Origin: JAAUTY01 sp964397305
GTDB lineage: Bacteria > Cyanobacteriota > Cyanobacteriia > Cyanobacteriales > Spirulinaceae
Length of the DNA stretch: 64,000 bases
Direction: 5' to 3'
Assembly: GCA_964397305.1 (NCBI GenBank)
Contig: CAYNIP010000006.1
Span: forward strand, 62,001-126,000
The notes beneath the pieces are model-generated. The model did not search any database. It was not told the origin of the DNA and saw nothing but the letters and a program-made list of their open reading frames with translations. A program made the position numbers and the translations under genes. Positions 42,315-51,215 of this stretch are shown piece after piece; within the stretch, counting starts at the first letter, position 1; each line of letters starts with the position of its first letter.

Positions 42315-44285
42315 TCAGGTAGACTCCGCCGCCGAGGGGTCCAGGGCTGTCCTACCCGGGCTCGGTCGCCAACCGCGATAGAGGTTGGGGTGGGGCTTGG
42401 CCCGGCGGAAGAGCCAGCGGAAGAGGGAGCGGCGCTCGGCCTCCGGTTCAGCGGCATAGTTCCAGAGGCCTTCGTAGAAGAAGAAGGACATCCCCGCAAA
42501 TTTCTGCTCCCGGACCAAATCCACCTGCTGGCGAATCTGGTCGATTGGCACCGAGCGCCCCTTGAGACCCGCCAGCACCCCGATCGCCACAGGGATTCTG
42601 CTCTTCGCCTGCACAATGGGTCGCTGGACCAGCTCGTTGCGGAAGGCCTCGAGGTCATGGCGGTAGACCTGCACCACCAGTTCCTCGATCAGGCCGCGGC
42701 GCTCCCAGGTATGCCAGTCGAGCAGGTAAGCATTGAGGGAGAAATCTTGGGGATTCGGCGACACAGAAACAATGACCTGATTTTTCTCTGCCTTGATGGC
42801 GGCAAAGAGGCGAGCCATAAAGTCGGTGATTTTGTCGGCGCGCCAGCGAATCCAGGCCGGGTCATCGTAGGTGGCTGTCGGGGCGCGGCCGCTGTGCTCG
42901 CGGCGGTAGAGTTGCACCGTGTAGTCGTCGTAGCCGAAGTCGGCTGGGTAGCCAAAGTGGTCATCGAACTGGAGGCCATCGATGTCATAGTTGCGGACAA
43001 CTTCTGCCACCAAGTCGATGATGAATTGCTGCACCTCGGGATGGAGGGGATTGAGCCAGACCCGCTCGTGCATTCCCCCTTCGACCCAGATGCGATCGCC
43101 ATTCCGCCGCTGAGTGAGCCAGTCGGAGTGCCGCCGCGCTAGCTCCGAGTCCGCCGGAGCCATAAAGCCAAACTCAAACCAGGGCATCACCGCCATGGCT
43201 CGGGCGCGGCCGGTGTCGATCACTTCTTGCAACATATCCCGCCCTTGCAGGCCGGGCTCCGGGTCCAGGGCCGTGCCGATGGCCGCCTCCGCCACCGCAC
43301 TAGGGTACAGAGTATAGCCCCAGTTCCAGACCGTCGGGTAGAGAGTGTTGAAATTGAGAGCGCGCAGATCCGTGATCGCCTGGGCCAGCCGCCGCCGATC
43401 AAAGAGTACATCACTATCCACATTGGTCAGCCAAACCCCCCGCAGCTCAGTCTCAACCGGTTCTTCTGGGGTTGCGGCGAGGGTCCGCCGCTTGCCAACC
43501 CGGGGAGCCGCCGCCACCGGTTGCACCATTTGTGACGCGGCCTGGACCGGAGCCCCGGCCGGCTGATGCGCCAGACTGGGGGCTGCAACATACTGCTCGG
43601 GGATCAGCGAGCGGCTGCCCGTCGCTTGGCAGATGGCGGCCGCAATCTCACCTCGGGAGGCCACCCGGTTGGGCTCAAACAGGCGAGCGCTGGGGTAGCT
43701 GACGATGAGCTGATTCTCAACCGCAGCGGCGATGATATCGCGGGCATAGTCCGGAATCTCGTCAGCATCGACAAAGCTCTGGGTCAACACCGCTTCTGTC
43801 TCGCGGCTGGGCAGGTAATAGTTCAGGCCGGAGGCGATCGCAATGTAAACCTGCACCCGGGGAATATTGTCCAGCGGCGCAAAGCGACGGTCGGGGTAGC
43901 CCGAAAGGTAGTTGGTCTCAAAGGCTTGGCGAATCTGAGCGATGCGTTGATAGCCTTCGGGAATGTCCACAAAAAAGCGGCGGACATACTCCCGCACCGT
44001 TGGAGCCTCAGGAAAGGCTTTGACAAGCATATCGGCAAACTCCCCGCGCGTGACCGGCAGGCTAGGGCGGAAGCTGCCATCAGTAAAAGGCTGCATGACG
44101 CCCCGCTGCACCACGTCACGGACGCATTGCTCAGCCCAGTGACCCCGTAAATCGTTCATCCGGAGTGCTTGGGCCTGAGGAGGCAGCGGCGCACTGAGCA
44201 CAGCCCAGCAACTCAACACCGCCAGTAACGTAAAACCAAGGGTCCGCGATCGCGCTCGAACCCAGCGGAGGAGCATTGGCATCAT
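42315..44285 (-). CDS. SLH-domain glycoside hydrolase-like protein (GHL10/DUF187)
   Basis: The start is taken at 44285 so that the signal peptide begins MMPMLLRW and is followed by a hydrophobic helix, giving 656 residues. Three S-layer homology segments follow: NDLRGHWAEQCVRDVVQRGV, then LSGYPDRRFAP, and RDIIAAAVENQLIVSYP. A linker leads to a GHL10 (DUF187) domain from about residue 275, ELRGVWLTNVDSDV, with YDIDGLQFDDHFGYP as the catalytic-type acidic motif. It is probably exported and bound to the cell wall through the SLH part. The glycan it cuts is unknown. The PAAR-like gene lies just downstream on the same strand. Confidence 0.85.
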   Translation of the reverse strand: MMPMLLRWVRARSRTLGFTLLAVLSCWAVLSAPLPPQAQALRMNDLRGHWAEQCVRDVVQRGVMQPFTDGSFRPSLPVTRGEFADMLVKAFPEAPTVREYVRRFFVDIPEGYQRIAQIRQAFETNYLSGYPDRRFAPLDNIPRVQVYIAIASGLNYYLPSRETEAVLTQSFVDADEIPDYARDIIAAAVENQLIVSYPSARLFEPNRVASRGEIAAAICQATGSRSLIPEQYVAAPSLAHQPAGAPVQAASQMVQPVAAAPRVGKRRTLAATPEEPVETELRGVWLTNVDSDVLFDRRRLAQAITDLRALNFNTLYPTVWNWGYTLYPSAVAEAAIGTALDPEPGLQGRDMLQEVIDTGRARAMAVMPWFEFGFMAPADSELARRHSDWLTQRRNGDRIWVEGGMHERVWLNPLHPEVQQFIIDLVAEVVRNYDIDGLQFDDHFGYPADFGYDDYTVQLYRREHSGRAPTATYDDPAWIRWRADKITDFMARLFAAIKAEKNQVIVSVSPNPQDFSLNAYLLDWHTWERRGLIEELVVQVYRHDLEAFRNELVQRPIVQAKSRIPVAIGVLAGLKGRSVPIDQIRQQVDLVREQKFAGMSFFFYEGLWNYAAEPEAERRSLFRWLFRRAKPHPNLYRGWRPSPGRTALDPSAAEST

Positions 44286-44520
44286 CGGTAGCGCAGAGAG
44301 ATGAAGGACAGATGCAGCGAGGACGGGAGCATCCCCACTTGGGCAACCCTGGGGATACACCCGGAACTACAGGGTTAGAGCCGGGGCTGCCGTTCATTGT
44401 TCCATAATTTGGCAGCAGCCTCACAGAGAACCCCCGGCCCGCCTCTCTCATCAGCGTGCAGCCCAAGCTTGCACTCCGAACACCCTCATCGCCAGCCCTC
44501 AAAGTTTGAGGCTGCGGCCC

Positions 44521-46248
44521 TTAGTAGTAGTTCCCCACTTTGCGGTGGTGAACCGCCGTGAGGGCCTCTGGCTTCGAGACCCGACCATCAGCCACTTGGC
44601 TATAAACAACCCAGTGATCACTACATTCCATGCGGCTGACCACCTCACATTCCAAATAAGCCAAAGCGTCAGCAAGAATCGGAGAACCGTTAGCGGCTGT
44701 GCGGGTTTCGACCCCGGCAAATCGATCAGCCCCCGGCGGGAAGCGCTTGAGAAAATGCTTCATCAGGGCTTGATAGTTGCCTTCTTCTAGCACGTTCAGC
44801 ACAAAAGTATCCCCAACCTGCATCAGAGATTCAATCGCGCGGTCCTTCGCCACCGCAATGCTCAACCCCAGGGGTTCAAAGCTCGCTTGACTGACCCAAG
44901 AAGCCAGCATCGCACCTTTCAAATCTCCCTGCCGGGCCGTGATGATGTAGAGACCGCCGCTGATGCGACCGATGGCCTTGTCCAGATCGCTATCCAAGGA
45001 CTTGCGTTGCTTGATTGTCTCCTTGCGGCTCAGGGCTTGACCGAGGTCCGTTCCTGCCTCCTCACAGAGTTGATAGGTGGCCTCCTCGGGGGTTTCTTTG
45101 ATGCGAATACTGGGGAAGGCCTTCGTCAGGCCCAAGTTACGGAACTGGGCCAACTGGGGATCAATGGGCTCATCATCGCCGCCATAGGACTCAAAGAAGC
45201 CCACGAACTGCTTGCCCGTGGCGGAAGCGAGCATCGTAGCCAGAGTGGAGGTTGCTTCAGACGCTTGAACTCCCGAAGCTGGCGGCATCCCGATCACTAG
45301 GGCTGCGGCCTGTTCTGTCAGTTCTCGTACATCCTGAGGATCACTGCCGACCAGATCCAGCATTTCCACCTCGATCCCGGCCTTAGCGATGCCGCGCGCG
45401 ATCGCCTGGGAGAGGCGATCGCTATAGCCATAGCCAGCCACATAGAAGACCGCCACCATTTGCTCCTGTTTTGCCTGGGCCTGGCTCCACTCGCGGTAGC
45501 GCTCGATTAGTTCATGGGCGTTGTAGCGCAGCAGCGGACCGTGACCATTGGCAACCGCTGCTACCTCCCCCAGCTTCTCCATCCGCTTCAGGGCCGAGAG
45601 TACCGAGCGCGCATTGGGACCCATCAAGCAGTCGTAGTAAAAGCGGTAGTCTGGCTCAATAGCGCTCAAGTCCTCATCCCAGAGCGGCTCGGAGCAGTAG
45701 TGCATCCCGAAAACATCGCAGGTAAAGAGAGTCTGAGTTCCCCAGTCATAGGTGAGGATAGTGTCCGGCCAGTGCAGGTTCGGGGCGTTGACAAATTCGA
45801 GCACATGGCCCTTGCCAAGCTCGAGTTGGTCGCCATTTTTCACCACACGGCGCTCAAAAGCTTGGTGAACAAACCCTTCCAGGAACTGGATCGCCACCTT
45901 AGAGCCCACAACAACCGCTTGGGGGGCAAGCTTCAGCACATCTTTCACCAAACCGCTGTGGTCGGGCTCTGTGTGGCTGATAATCAAGTAGTCGATGGTG
46001 GCGGGATCAACAAGACCTTGGAGCAGATCGAGGTAAAGGCGGCGGAATTTTTCGTGGGAGGTGTCGATCAAGGCCGTCTGGTTGCCCTGGATCAGAAATG
46101 AGTTGTAGGTGGTGCCGTTTTGCAGACCAAACTCAATGTCGAAGCGATCGCGATCCCAATCCAGCGAGCGCATTGCAGTCGTGTCAGCGGCAATCACAGC
46201 CGTCTGTGTAGTCAGTCGTGTTTGCTTGGGTACAACTGTGGCTACCAT
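44521..46248 (-). CDS. flv3: Flavodiiron protein, class B (Flv3 type)
   Basis: The start at 46248 has GGAGG six bases upstream; a TTG at 46251 is not needed. The 575-residue protein has the cyanobacterial three-part plan: a beta-lactamase-like diiron domain, a flavodoxin domain (VAVFYVAGYGYSDRLSQ near 265) and a flavin-reductase domain (about 420-575). All diiron ligands are present: HTEPDH, a His in NAPNLHWPD, Asp in FTCDVFG and His in ANGHGPL. This is the canonical set seen in Flv3/Flv4, not in Flv1/Flv2. It reduces O2 to water downstream of photosystem I. The usual partner flv1 is not adjacent. Confidence 0.9.
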   Translation of the reverse strand: MVATVVPKQTRLTTQTAVIAADTTAMRSLDWDRDRFDIEFGLQNGTTYNSFLIQGNQTALIDTSHEKFRRLYLDLLQGLVDPATIDYLIISHTEPDHSGLVKDVLKLAPQAVVVGSKVAIQFLEGFVHQAFERRVVKNGDQLELGKGHVLEFVNAPNLHWPDTILTYDWGTQTLFTCDVFGMHYCSEPLWDEDLSAIEPDYRFYYDCLMGPNARSVLSALKRMEKLGEVAAVANGHGPLLRYNAHELIERYREWSQAQAKQEQMVAVFYVAGYGYSDRLSQAIARGIAKAGIEVEMLDLVGSDPQDVRELTEQAAALVIGMPPASGVQASEATSTLATMLASATGKQFVGFFESYGGDDEPIDPQLAQFRNLGLTKAFPSIRIKETPEEATYQLCEEAGTDLGQALSRKETIKQRKSLDSDLDKAIGRISGGLYIITARQGDLKGAMLASWVSQASFEPLGLSIAVAKDRAIESLMQVGDTFVLNVLEEGNYQALMKHFLKRFPPGADRFAGVETRTAANGSPILADALAYLECEVVSRMECSDHWVVYSQVADGRVSKPEALTAVHHRKVGNYY

Positions 46249-46375
46249 CAACCGCCTCCTGCCTCGCGGGCATCTAAAATTCTGTCAGTTGCTTTACATT
46301 GTGGCACGCAATATTTGTAACGTTTAATCAAGAATCTTATCGAATGGTTGAGTTTCCCTAAACAAACCCAATCTC

Positions 46376-47167
46376 ATGGTGGTATCGCAGCACTCAGAAC
46401 CCTGGCTGGCCTTAGCCATTGGCAATTCGCGCTGGCACTGCGCCGCTTTTAGCGGCGGGGAATTACAGGCAGCCTGGGAGCGGCCACCCCGACAGGAGCC
46501 GATTGGCGATCGCCTCCCGGCCGATTTCCGACTAGCTACCTGGCAGGAGCATCGGGAAGCCCCCCCGGTTTACCTCGCCTCGGTGGTTCCAGCCCAAACC
46601 GCCCTGTGGCTAGGGTATCCCAACCTGAGCGAACTCACCTTGGCCAATGTGCCCCTAGGCGGGATTTATCCCACCCTGGGCCTGGATCGCGCCCTCGCTC
46701 TCTACGGCGCCGGAGAAACCTATGGCTGGCCGATCCTCGTGATCGACAGCGGCACGGCCCTGACGTTGACGGGGGGCGATCGCCAAAAAAACCTGGTCGG
46801 CGGCGCGATTTTACCGGGATTGAGCGTGCAGTTGCGATCGCTGCAACGAGAAACTGCGGCTTTGGGTGCGATCGCTCTCCCTAATGATCTACCTCCTCTC
46901 TGGTCCCTAGATACAGCGTCAGCGATCGCAAGTGGCACAATTCACAGCCTTTTAGCCGGTCTAGGCCTCTTCATCACCGACTGGTGGCAACAGTTTCCCG
47001 AGAGCCCTGTGGTAATGACTGGCGGGGATGGAGCCCAGTTAATCCATTACTGCCAGACTCTAGAAGCTACTGCAACCTCATCAGTTCCGCTAACAGAGAT
47101 GGCGGCCCGCCTGCAACTCGATCCGCTGCTGATTTTTCGCGGCATCCAGCAAGTGCGGGGACTCTGA
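46376..47167 (+). CDS. coaX: Type III pantothenate kinase
   Basis: The 263-residue protein has the CoaX motifs: LALAIGNSRWH near residue 11 (phosphate loop, cyanobacterial variant), PLGGIYPTLGLDRALAL near 98, VIDSGTALTL near 121 and VGGAILPG. It phosphorylates pantothenate in the first step of coenzyme A synthesis. It is divergent from flv3, with a 127-bp shared spacer that should hold both promoters. Confidence 0.88.
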   Translation: MVVSQHSEPWLALAIGNSRWHCAAFSGGELQAAWERPPRQEPIGDRLPADFRLATWQEHREAPPVYLASVVPAQTALWLGYPNLSELTLANVPLGGIYPTLGLDRALALYGAGETYGWPILVIDSGTALTLTGGDRQKNLVGGAILPGLSVQLRSLQRETAALGAIALPNDLPPLWSLDTASAIASGTIHSLLAGLGLFITDWWQQFPESPVVMTGGDGAQLIHYCQTLEATATSSVPLTEMAARLQLDPLLIFRGIQQVRGL

Positions 47168-47275
47168 CACTCCCCGTTGCTTGAGCCAGGGTCGGGATGT
47201 TTCTAGGGACTTTTGTGGTTCAATCGACTTCAGAACGAGATGCCTACTGTTCGCCGAGAGTCCTTGGGAATCGTT

Positions 47276-48358
47276 ATGAGTCACTCACTGTTGCAACGCT
47301 GGAGCCGCTGGCTGGCGATCGCCCTCGCGACTCTGAGCCTAGTCGCCGCTTGTCAAGCCCAATCCCCGGAAGAGGCGACCCGTCCGGCCCCGGAGCCCGC
47401 AACGACTCCTGTAGCCCTCAATGGCAGCGGCGCTGATTTTCCCTTCTTTTTCTACCAAAAGGTTTTCGCGGAGTACCAGGCCGTTGACCCCAATCTCCAG
47501 GTCAACTACCAGCCGACCGGGAGTGCGGCTGGGATTCAGCAAGTGATCGCCGAGACGGTTGATTTTGGCGGTAGTGACATCGCCATGACCGATGCAGAAA
47601 TCGCGCAGGTGACGCGGGGGGTTGTTCTCGTGCCCATGACAGCGGGCATGATCGCGATCGCCTACAACGTGCCCGGGCTCGAGCAGCCCCTACGGCTCTC
47701 ACGCCAAGTCCTGACCGACATTTTCCTGGGCAAGATTACCCAGTGGAATGATCCGGCCATAGCTGCGACCAACCCGGACCAGACCCTGCCCGCTTTGCCG
47801 ATCGTCTTGGTTCACCGCTCCGACGGTAGCGGAACAACGGCGGTGGTCACGGCCCATTTGAGTGCGATTAGCTCCGAGTGGGCAGATACCGTGGGCTCCG
47901 GGCTCAATGTTCAGTGGCCGGCGGGGGTGGGGGTCAAGGCCAATGCCGGCATGGCGGCCCAGGTCCAGCAGGCGGAAGGAGCGATTGGCTATATCGAATA
48001 TGGTTATGCTGAGAAGGTGGGGCTGGCGATCGCCACCCTCGAGAACCAGGCTGGGGAATTCATCGCCCCCAGTCTTGAATCAGGCCAAGCAGGCCTCGAG
48101 GAGGCCGAGTTTGGCGACCAATTGCGGGCCTTTGTAGCCGATCCTGCCAACCCCCAGGCCTACCCGATCGTCACCTACAGTTGGCTGCTGGTGTACCAAA
48201 ATTACGAGGACGCCGCCCAGGCCCAGGCCCTGCGGGAGGTGCTCACCTGGGGCCTCACGGAGGGCCAGCAGTTCAGCGCTGAGTTGGGCTATATTCCCCT
48301 GCCAGAGCCCGCCGCTGCGGCAGCGAAGGCCGCCGTTGCCGCGATCGAGGCTGGTTAG
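47276..48358 (+). CDS. pstS: PstS-type phosphate-binding lipoprotein
   Basis: The ATG at 47276 (MSHSLLQRW) gives 360 residues and a normal lipoprotein signal with lipobox LVAAC; longer in-frame starts would add a polar N-terminus. The mature protein has the phosphate-binding segments GSGADFPFFFY, GGSDIAMTD and HRSDGSGTTAV. The PstCAB membrane components are absent from the window. I see no CTTAACC-type Pho box immediately upstream, so phosphate control is not visible here. The protein would act on the outer face of the plasma membrane. Confidence 0.88.
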   Translation: MSHSLLQRWSRWLAIALATLSLVAACQAQSPEEATRPAPEPATTPVALNGSGADFPFFFYQKVFAEYQAVDPNLQVNYQPTGSAAGIQQVIAETVDFGGSDIAMTDAEIAQVTRGVVLVPMTAGMIAIAYNVPGLEQPLRLSRQVLTDIFLGKITQWNDPAIAATNPDQTLPALPIVLVHRSDGSGTTAVVTAHLSAISSEWADTVGSGLNVQWPAGVGVKANAGMAAQVQQAEGAIGYIEYGYAEKVGLAIATLENQAGEFIAPSLESGQAGLEEAEFGDQLRAFVADPANPQAYPIVTYSWLLVYQNYEDAAQAQALREVLTWGLTEGQQFSAELGYIPLPEPAAAAAKAAVAAIEAG

Positions 48359-48672
48359 GCTTGATCCGACTCGTGGGCCTGGGGAAAACTTTCACGAATT
48401 GCAGTATTGCCGTAGTTGCGCTTCAGTGCTCCCTTGAGGGGGTTGTAGAAGAGGGCTAAAGCCCAACTACGGTTGGGTTCAATCGCGGTCGTTGCGCTTC
48501 AGTGCTCTTAAAACCGTAACTCCAGCACGGCTCCTTAAAACCGTAGACCCCGATCAGGATTTAGCCTCCCTGGGGAGGAGTCGCGCCAGTATCCTAGTCT
48601 AGGAAGGGGTGCAGCCGGTCAGCGTTTGCACCCCCGTCTAGAGATTACTGCGACCCAACAACGAAAACGCTT
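48359..48672. repeat. Intergenic region with short direct repeats
   Basis: No gene is seen. GTTGCGCTTCAGTGCTC occurs at 48415-48431 and 48491-48507, and CTTAAAACCGTA occurs at 48507-48518 and 48534-48545. Between them, GGGCTAAAGCCC forms a palindrome. These are typical short cyanobacterial spacer repeats with no assigned role. Confidence 0.6.
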
Positions 48673-49125
48673 ATGAGACGCTTACGTGCAATCATGCCGC
48701 TGCTCCTGCTGCTGTTGAGCACCTGGCTAGGGGGGTGCGGTGGTTCGGTGGCTGTTGAACCGACCTATACACCAGAGATCATCGCTCAAATTCAGCGAGC
48801 CATGACGCCCATCCTGGAGGCCCAGCAGCGCTTTCCGGAGCTGAAGGCGGCCATTGAGGCTGAGGACTGGAACGACGTTGACTCCTTCATTCACGGTCCC
48901 TTAGGAGGCTTGCGGGCCAGCATGAGCTACGTGAGCCGCAGCTTGTTGCCAGCGGAGCAGTTGCCGGCTCAGGAGTTGGCGAAGGAATTTTTCAGTGACC
49001 TCGAGCGGGTTGATGTAGCGGCCGCCAGCGGCACTCTGAGCCTCGCTCGCCAAGAGTACGAGCGGGCCCAGGCGGACCTCCAGGCCTACATTGACCTGAT
49101 ACCGACAGCTGCGCCGGCGCTGTGA
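48673..49125 (+). CDS. psbQ: CyanoQ, photosystem II lumenal lipoprotein
   Basis: The 150-residue protein has a lipoprotein signal peptide with lipobox LGGC (Cys22), then a four-helix bundle-type sequence. Characteristic segments are ILEAQQRFPELKAAIE, DWNDVDSFIHGPLG and RASMSYVSRSLLP. CyanoQ binds the lumenal face of photosystem II and stabilises the oxygen-evolving complex. The last codons overlap the GTG start of the FAD oxidase by 4 bp. Confidence 0.88.
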   Translation: MRRLRAIMPLLLLLLSTWLGGCGGSVAVEPTYTPEIIAQIQRAMTPILEAQQRFPELKAAIEAEDWNDVDSFIHGPLGGLRASMSYVSRSLLPAEQLPAQELAKEFFSDLERVDVAAASGTLSLARQEYERAQADLQAYIDLIPTAAPAL

Positions 49126-50261
49126 GTCGGGTTGCGATTATCGGTGGCGGCATCGTCGGGGCGGCGATCGCCTACGAACTGAGCCGACGCCCGGAACTCA
49201 CCGTGATCCTCCTGGAGCGCGACGAACCGGCGGCCGGCTCCACTGGCGCGGCCTTGGGGGTGCTGATGGGGGCGGTCTCGCAAAAAACTCGGGGTCGCGC
49301 TTGGCAACTGCGGCAGGCGAGCTTGCAGCGCTACCAGACCCTGATCGATGAACTCCAGACCCTGACCGGCCAGGCGATTCCCCACAACCGTCAGGGAATT
49401 GTATTACTCCACTCGGCCACGGAGGCCAACTGGCCCCAGTGGGAGCGCTTGCAGGCCCTGCGCCAGCAGCAGAGCTGGCCCCTGGAGCTATGGTCGCGAT
49501 CGCAGCTCGAGGCTCGTTGTCCCCAGGTGGCGATCGCCCCCAACAACCTCGACGGTGCGATTTACTCCCCGGCCGATGGCCAAGTTGATCCCACCGCCCT
49601 GACCGAGGCCCTGATCGCGGCCGCCGTCGCCCAAGGGGCTCGGTGCTACTGTGGCACGACTGTGACCGCGATTGCCACGGAAGCAGTAGCGGGGCAGCAA
49701 CGGGTGACGGGTTTGCAAGCGGGCGAGCAATCGTTGGCCTGTGACTGGCTGGTGATCGCGGCGGGGCTTGGTTCCCTGCCCCTCACGACCCAGCTCCAAG
49801 CGCCAGTCAACCTCAGGCCGGTGCTGGGTCAGGCCCTCCAAGTGCAGTTACCCCAGGACCTCGGCCGCCCGGAGTTTCAGCCCGTGCTCAGCGGCGAGGA
49901 TGTTCACCTCGTTCCCCTGGAGGGCGGGGCCTATTGGGTCGGGGCGACGGTGGAGTTTCCCGAGGCAGCCGAGGGAGTAAGGGCTGATCCGCAACGGTTG
50001 CATCAGCTTTGGCAGCGGGCGATCGCCTTCTACCCCGCCCTCGCTCAGGGGGAGATTGTCCGCACTTGGTCGGGCCAACGGCCGCGCCCCGAGGGCCAGA
50101 GTGCCCCGGTGATCGGCCCCCTGGCCGGCTATGACAATGTGCTGCTGGCGACGGGCCACTACCGCAACGGTGTGTTGCTGGCTCCGGCTACGGCTCTGGC
50201 GATCGCGGCGGCCCTGGCCGCTCGCTCCCCCGCCGACCGTTTCCCGACTCCGACTTCCTAG
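49122..50261 (+). CDS. FAD-dependent amino-acid oxidase (DAO/ThiO-like)
   Basis: The 379-residue protein starts with GTG at 49122, overlapping the psbQ TGA (GTGA). It has a dinucleotide-binding motif IIGGGIVGAAIAYELS at the N-terminus, LLERDEPAAGSTGAA, and the C-terminal TGHYRNGVLLAPATA segment of the D-amino-acid/glycine oxidase family. Glycine oxidase (ThiO) for thiazole synthesis is one candidate; a general amine oxidase is another. Coupling to psbQ suggests that both are expressed together, though the functional link is not obvious. Confidence 0.78.
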   Translation: MSRVAIIGGGIVGAAIAYELSRRPELTVILLERDEPAAGSTGAALGVLMGAVSQKTRGRAWQLRQASLQRYQTLIDELQTLTGQAIPHNRQGIVLLHSATEANWPQWERLQALRQQQSWPLELWSRSQLEARCPQVAIAPNNLDGAIYSPADGQVDPTALTEALIAAAVAQGARCYCGTTVTAIATEAVAGQQRVTGLQAGEQSLACDWLVIAAGLGSLPLTTQLQAPVNLRPVLGQALQVQLPQDLGRPEFQPVLSGEDVHLVPLEGGAYWVGATVEFPEAAEGVRADPQRLHQLWQRAIAFYPALAQGEIVRTWSGQRPRPEGQSAPVIGPLAGYDNVLLATGHYRNGVLLAPATALAIAAALAARSPADRFPTPTS

Positions 50262-50282
50262 CGCTTTCTACCCAACTCTGCC

Positions 50283-50513
50283 ATGCTAGCGGCTCTCCAC
50301 GCTTATGCCCGGGCCTTGATCGATCCCAAGCTGATGCCCACGGCCCTACGGGTGGCCCTGGTGGTCGGCACGATGCTCCTGGCGATCAACCACGGGGCCG
50401 CCCTCGTCCAGGGGCGCATGACTCGCGATCGCTGGCTCTCGGGCCTGTTGACCTACCTGGTTCCCTACGCGGTGAACATTCACGGTCAACAGATGGGGCG
50501 CGATCGCTCCTAG
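50283..50513 (+). CDS. nrtS: NrtS-family nitrate/nitrite transporter
   Basis: This small membrane protein has 76 residues with two hydrophobic segments (ALRVALVVGTMLLAINHGAA and SGLLTYLVPYAVNIHGQ). The INHG and LLTYLVPYxV patterns match the NrtS family described as a low-activity nitrate/nitrite transporter in cyanobacteria. The gene starts 22 bp after the FAD oxidase and ends 3 bp before the convergent TVP38 gene. Confidence 0.8.
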   Translation: MLAALHAYARALIDPKLMPTALRVALVVGTMLLAINHGAALVQGRMTRDRWLSGLLTYLVPYAVNIHGQQMGRDRS

Positions 50514-50516
50514 GGC

Positions 50517-51194
50517 CTAGTGGGGTTTCCGCGCCGCGCCCCGGCGGCGATACCAGGTTGCGCCGCCGATTAAGAGGCCCGTTAAGCCCAGGCCAATCGT
50601 GATCGGCCACAGATTGCCTTGCTGGAGGGCCTGCAACCCGGCTCCCATCATCACGAAGGGGAGGATGCCGGGAACCGTTCCCAGGGCGGTGCCGATCAGG
50701 TAATCGCGGCTGCGAATGCTGGTCAGGCCGGCGGCGAAGTTAACCAGGCCGTAGGGAATCAAGGGCAGGAGCCGAATCGCTGTCATGTAGTAGAGGCCCC
50801 CTTGGCTGAGTTCCCGGTCAAGGGCCTCCCAGCGGCCGCGAAATTGCTGGGCCGCCCAACCGCGCCCGATCGTGCGGGTGAAGGCAAAGGCCATGAGGGC
50901 GGCCACGAGGGCGGCGATTGTTGTCCACAGGGTTCCCCACCCCAGACCAAACAGGGCCCCACCACTGAGATTGAGCGGCGTCGAAGGCAATAGCAGCAGG
51001 GTTCCCAGGGTGTAGAGCAGGATGTAGAGCAGGGGAGCCCAAAAGCCCACCGCCGCGAGCCAAGCTTGGACCTGCTCGGGGTCTAAGCCCCCGAGCAGGT
51101 AGACCCCCGCCGCCGTGATCAGGACGCAGAAGAGGAAAAGGAGTAGGGCATTGCGTTTGAGTTGCACGGGGAGTCTCCGTAGACCTACAGTCAT
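50517..51194 (-). CDS. TVP38/TMEM64 (VTT domain) membrane protein
   Basis: The 225-residue protein has five to six hydrophobic segments and the VTT/SNARE-associated core: LLLLPSTPLNLSGGALFG, then AALMAFAFTRTIGRGW and the C-terminal LLPLIPYGLVNFAAGLT. Relatives (DedA/TVP38) affect membrane lipid distribution. The C-terminus is Arg/Lys rich. There is a 3-bp gap to the end of nrtS. Confidence 0.85.
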   Translation of the reverse strand: MTVGLRRLPVQLKRNALLLFLFCVLITAAGVYLLGGLDPEQVQAWLAAVGFWAPLLYILLYTLGTLLLLPSTPLNLSGGALFGLGWGTLWTTIAALVAALMAFAFTRTIGRGWAAQQFRGRWEALDRELSQGGLYYMTAIRLLPLIPYGLVNFAAGLTSIRSRDYLIGTALGTVPGILPFVMMGAGLQALQQGNLWPITIGLGLTGLLIGGATWYRRRGAARKPH

Positions 51195-51215
51195 GGGTTG
51201 TCGGACTAGGCTAGA

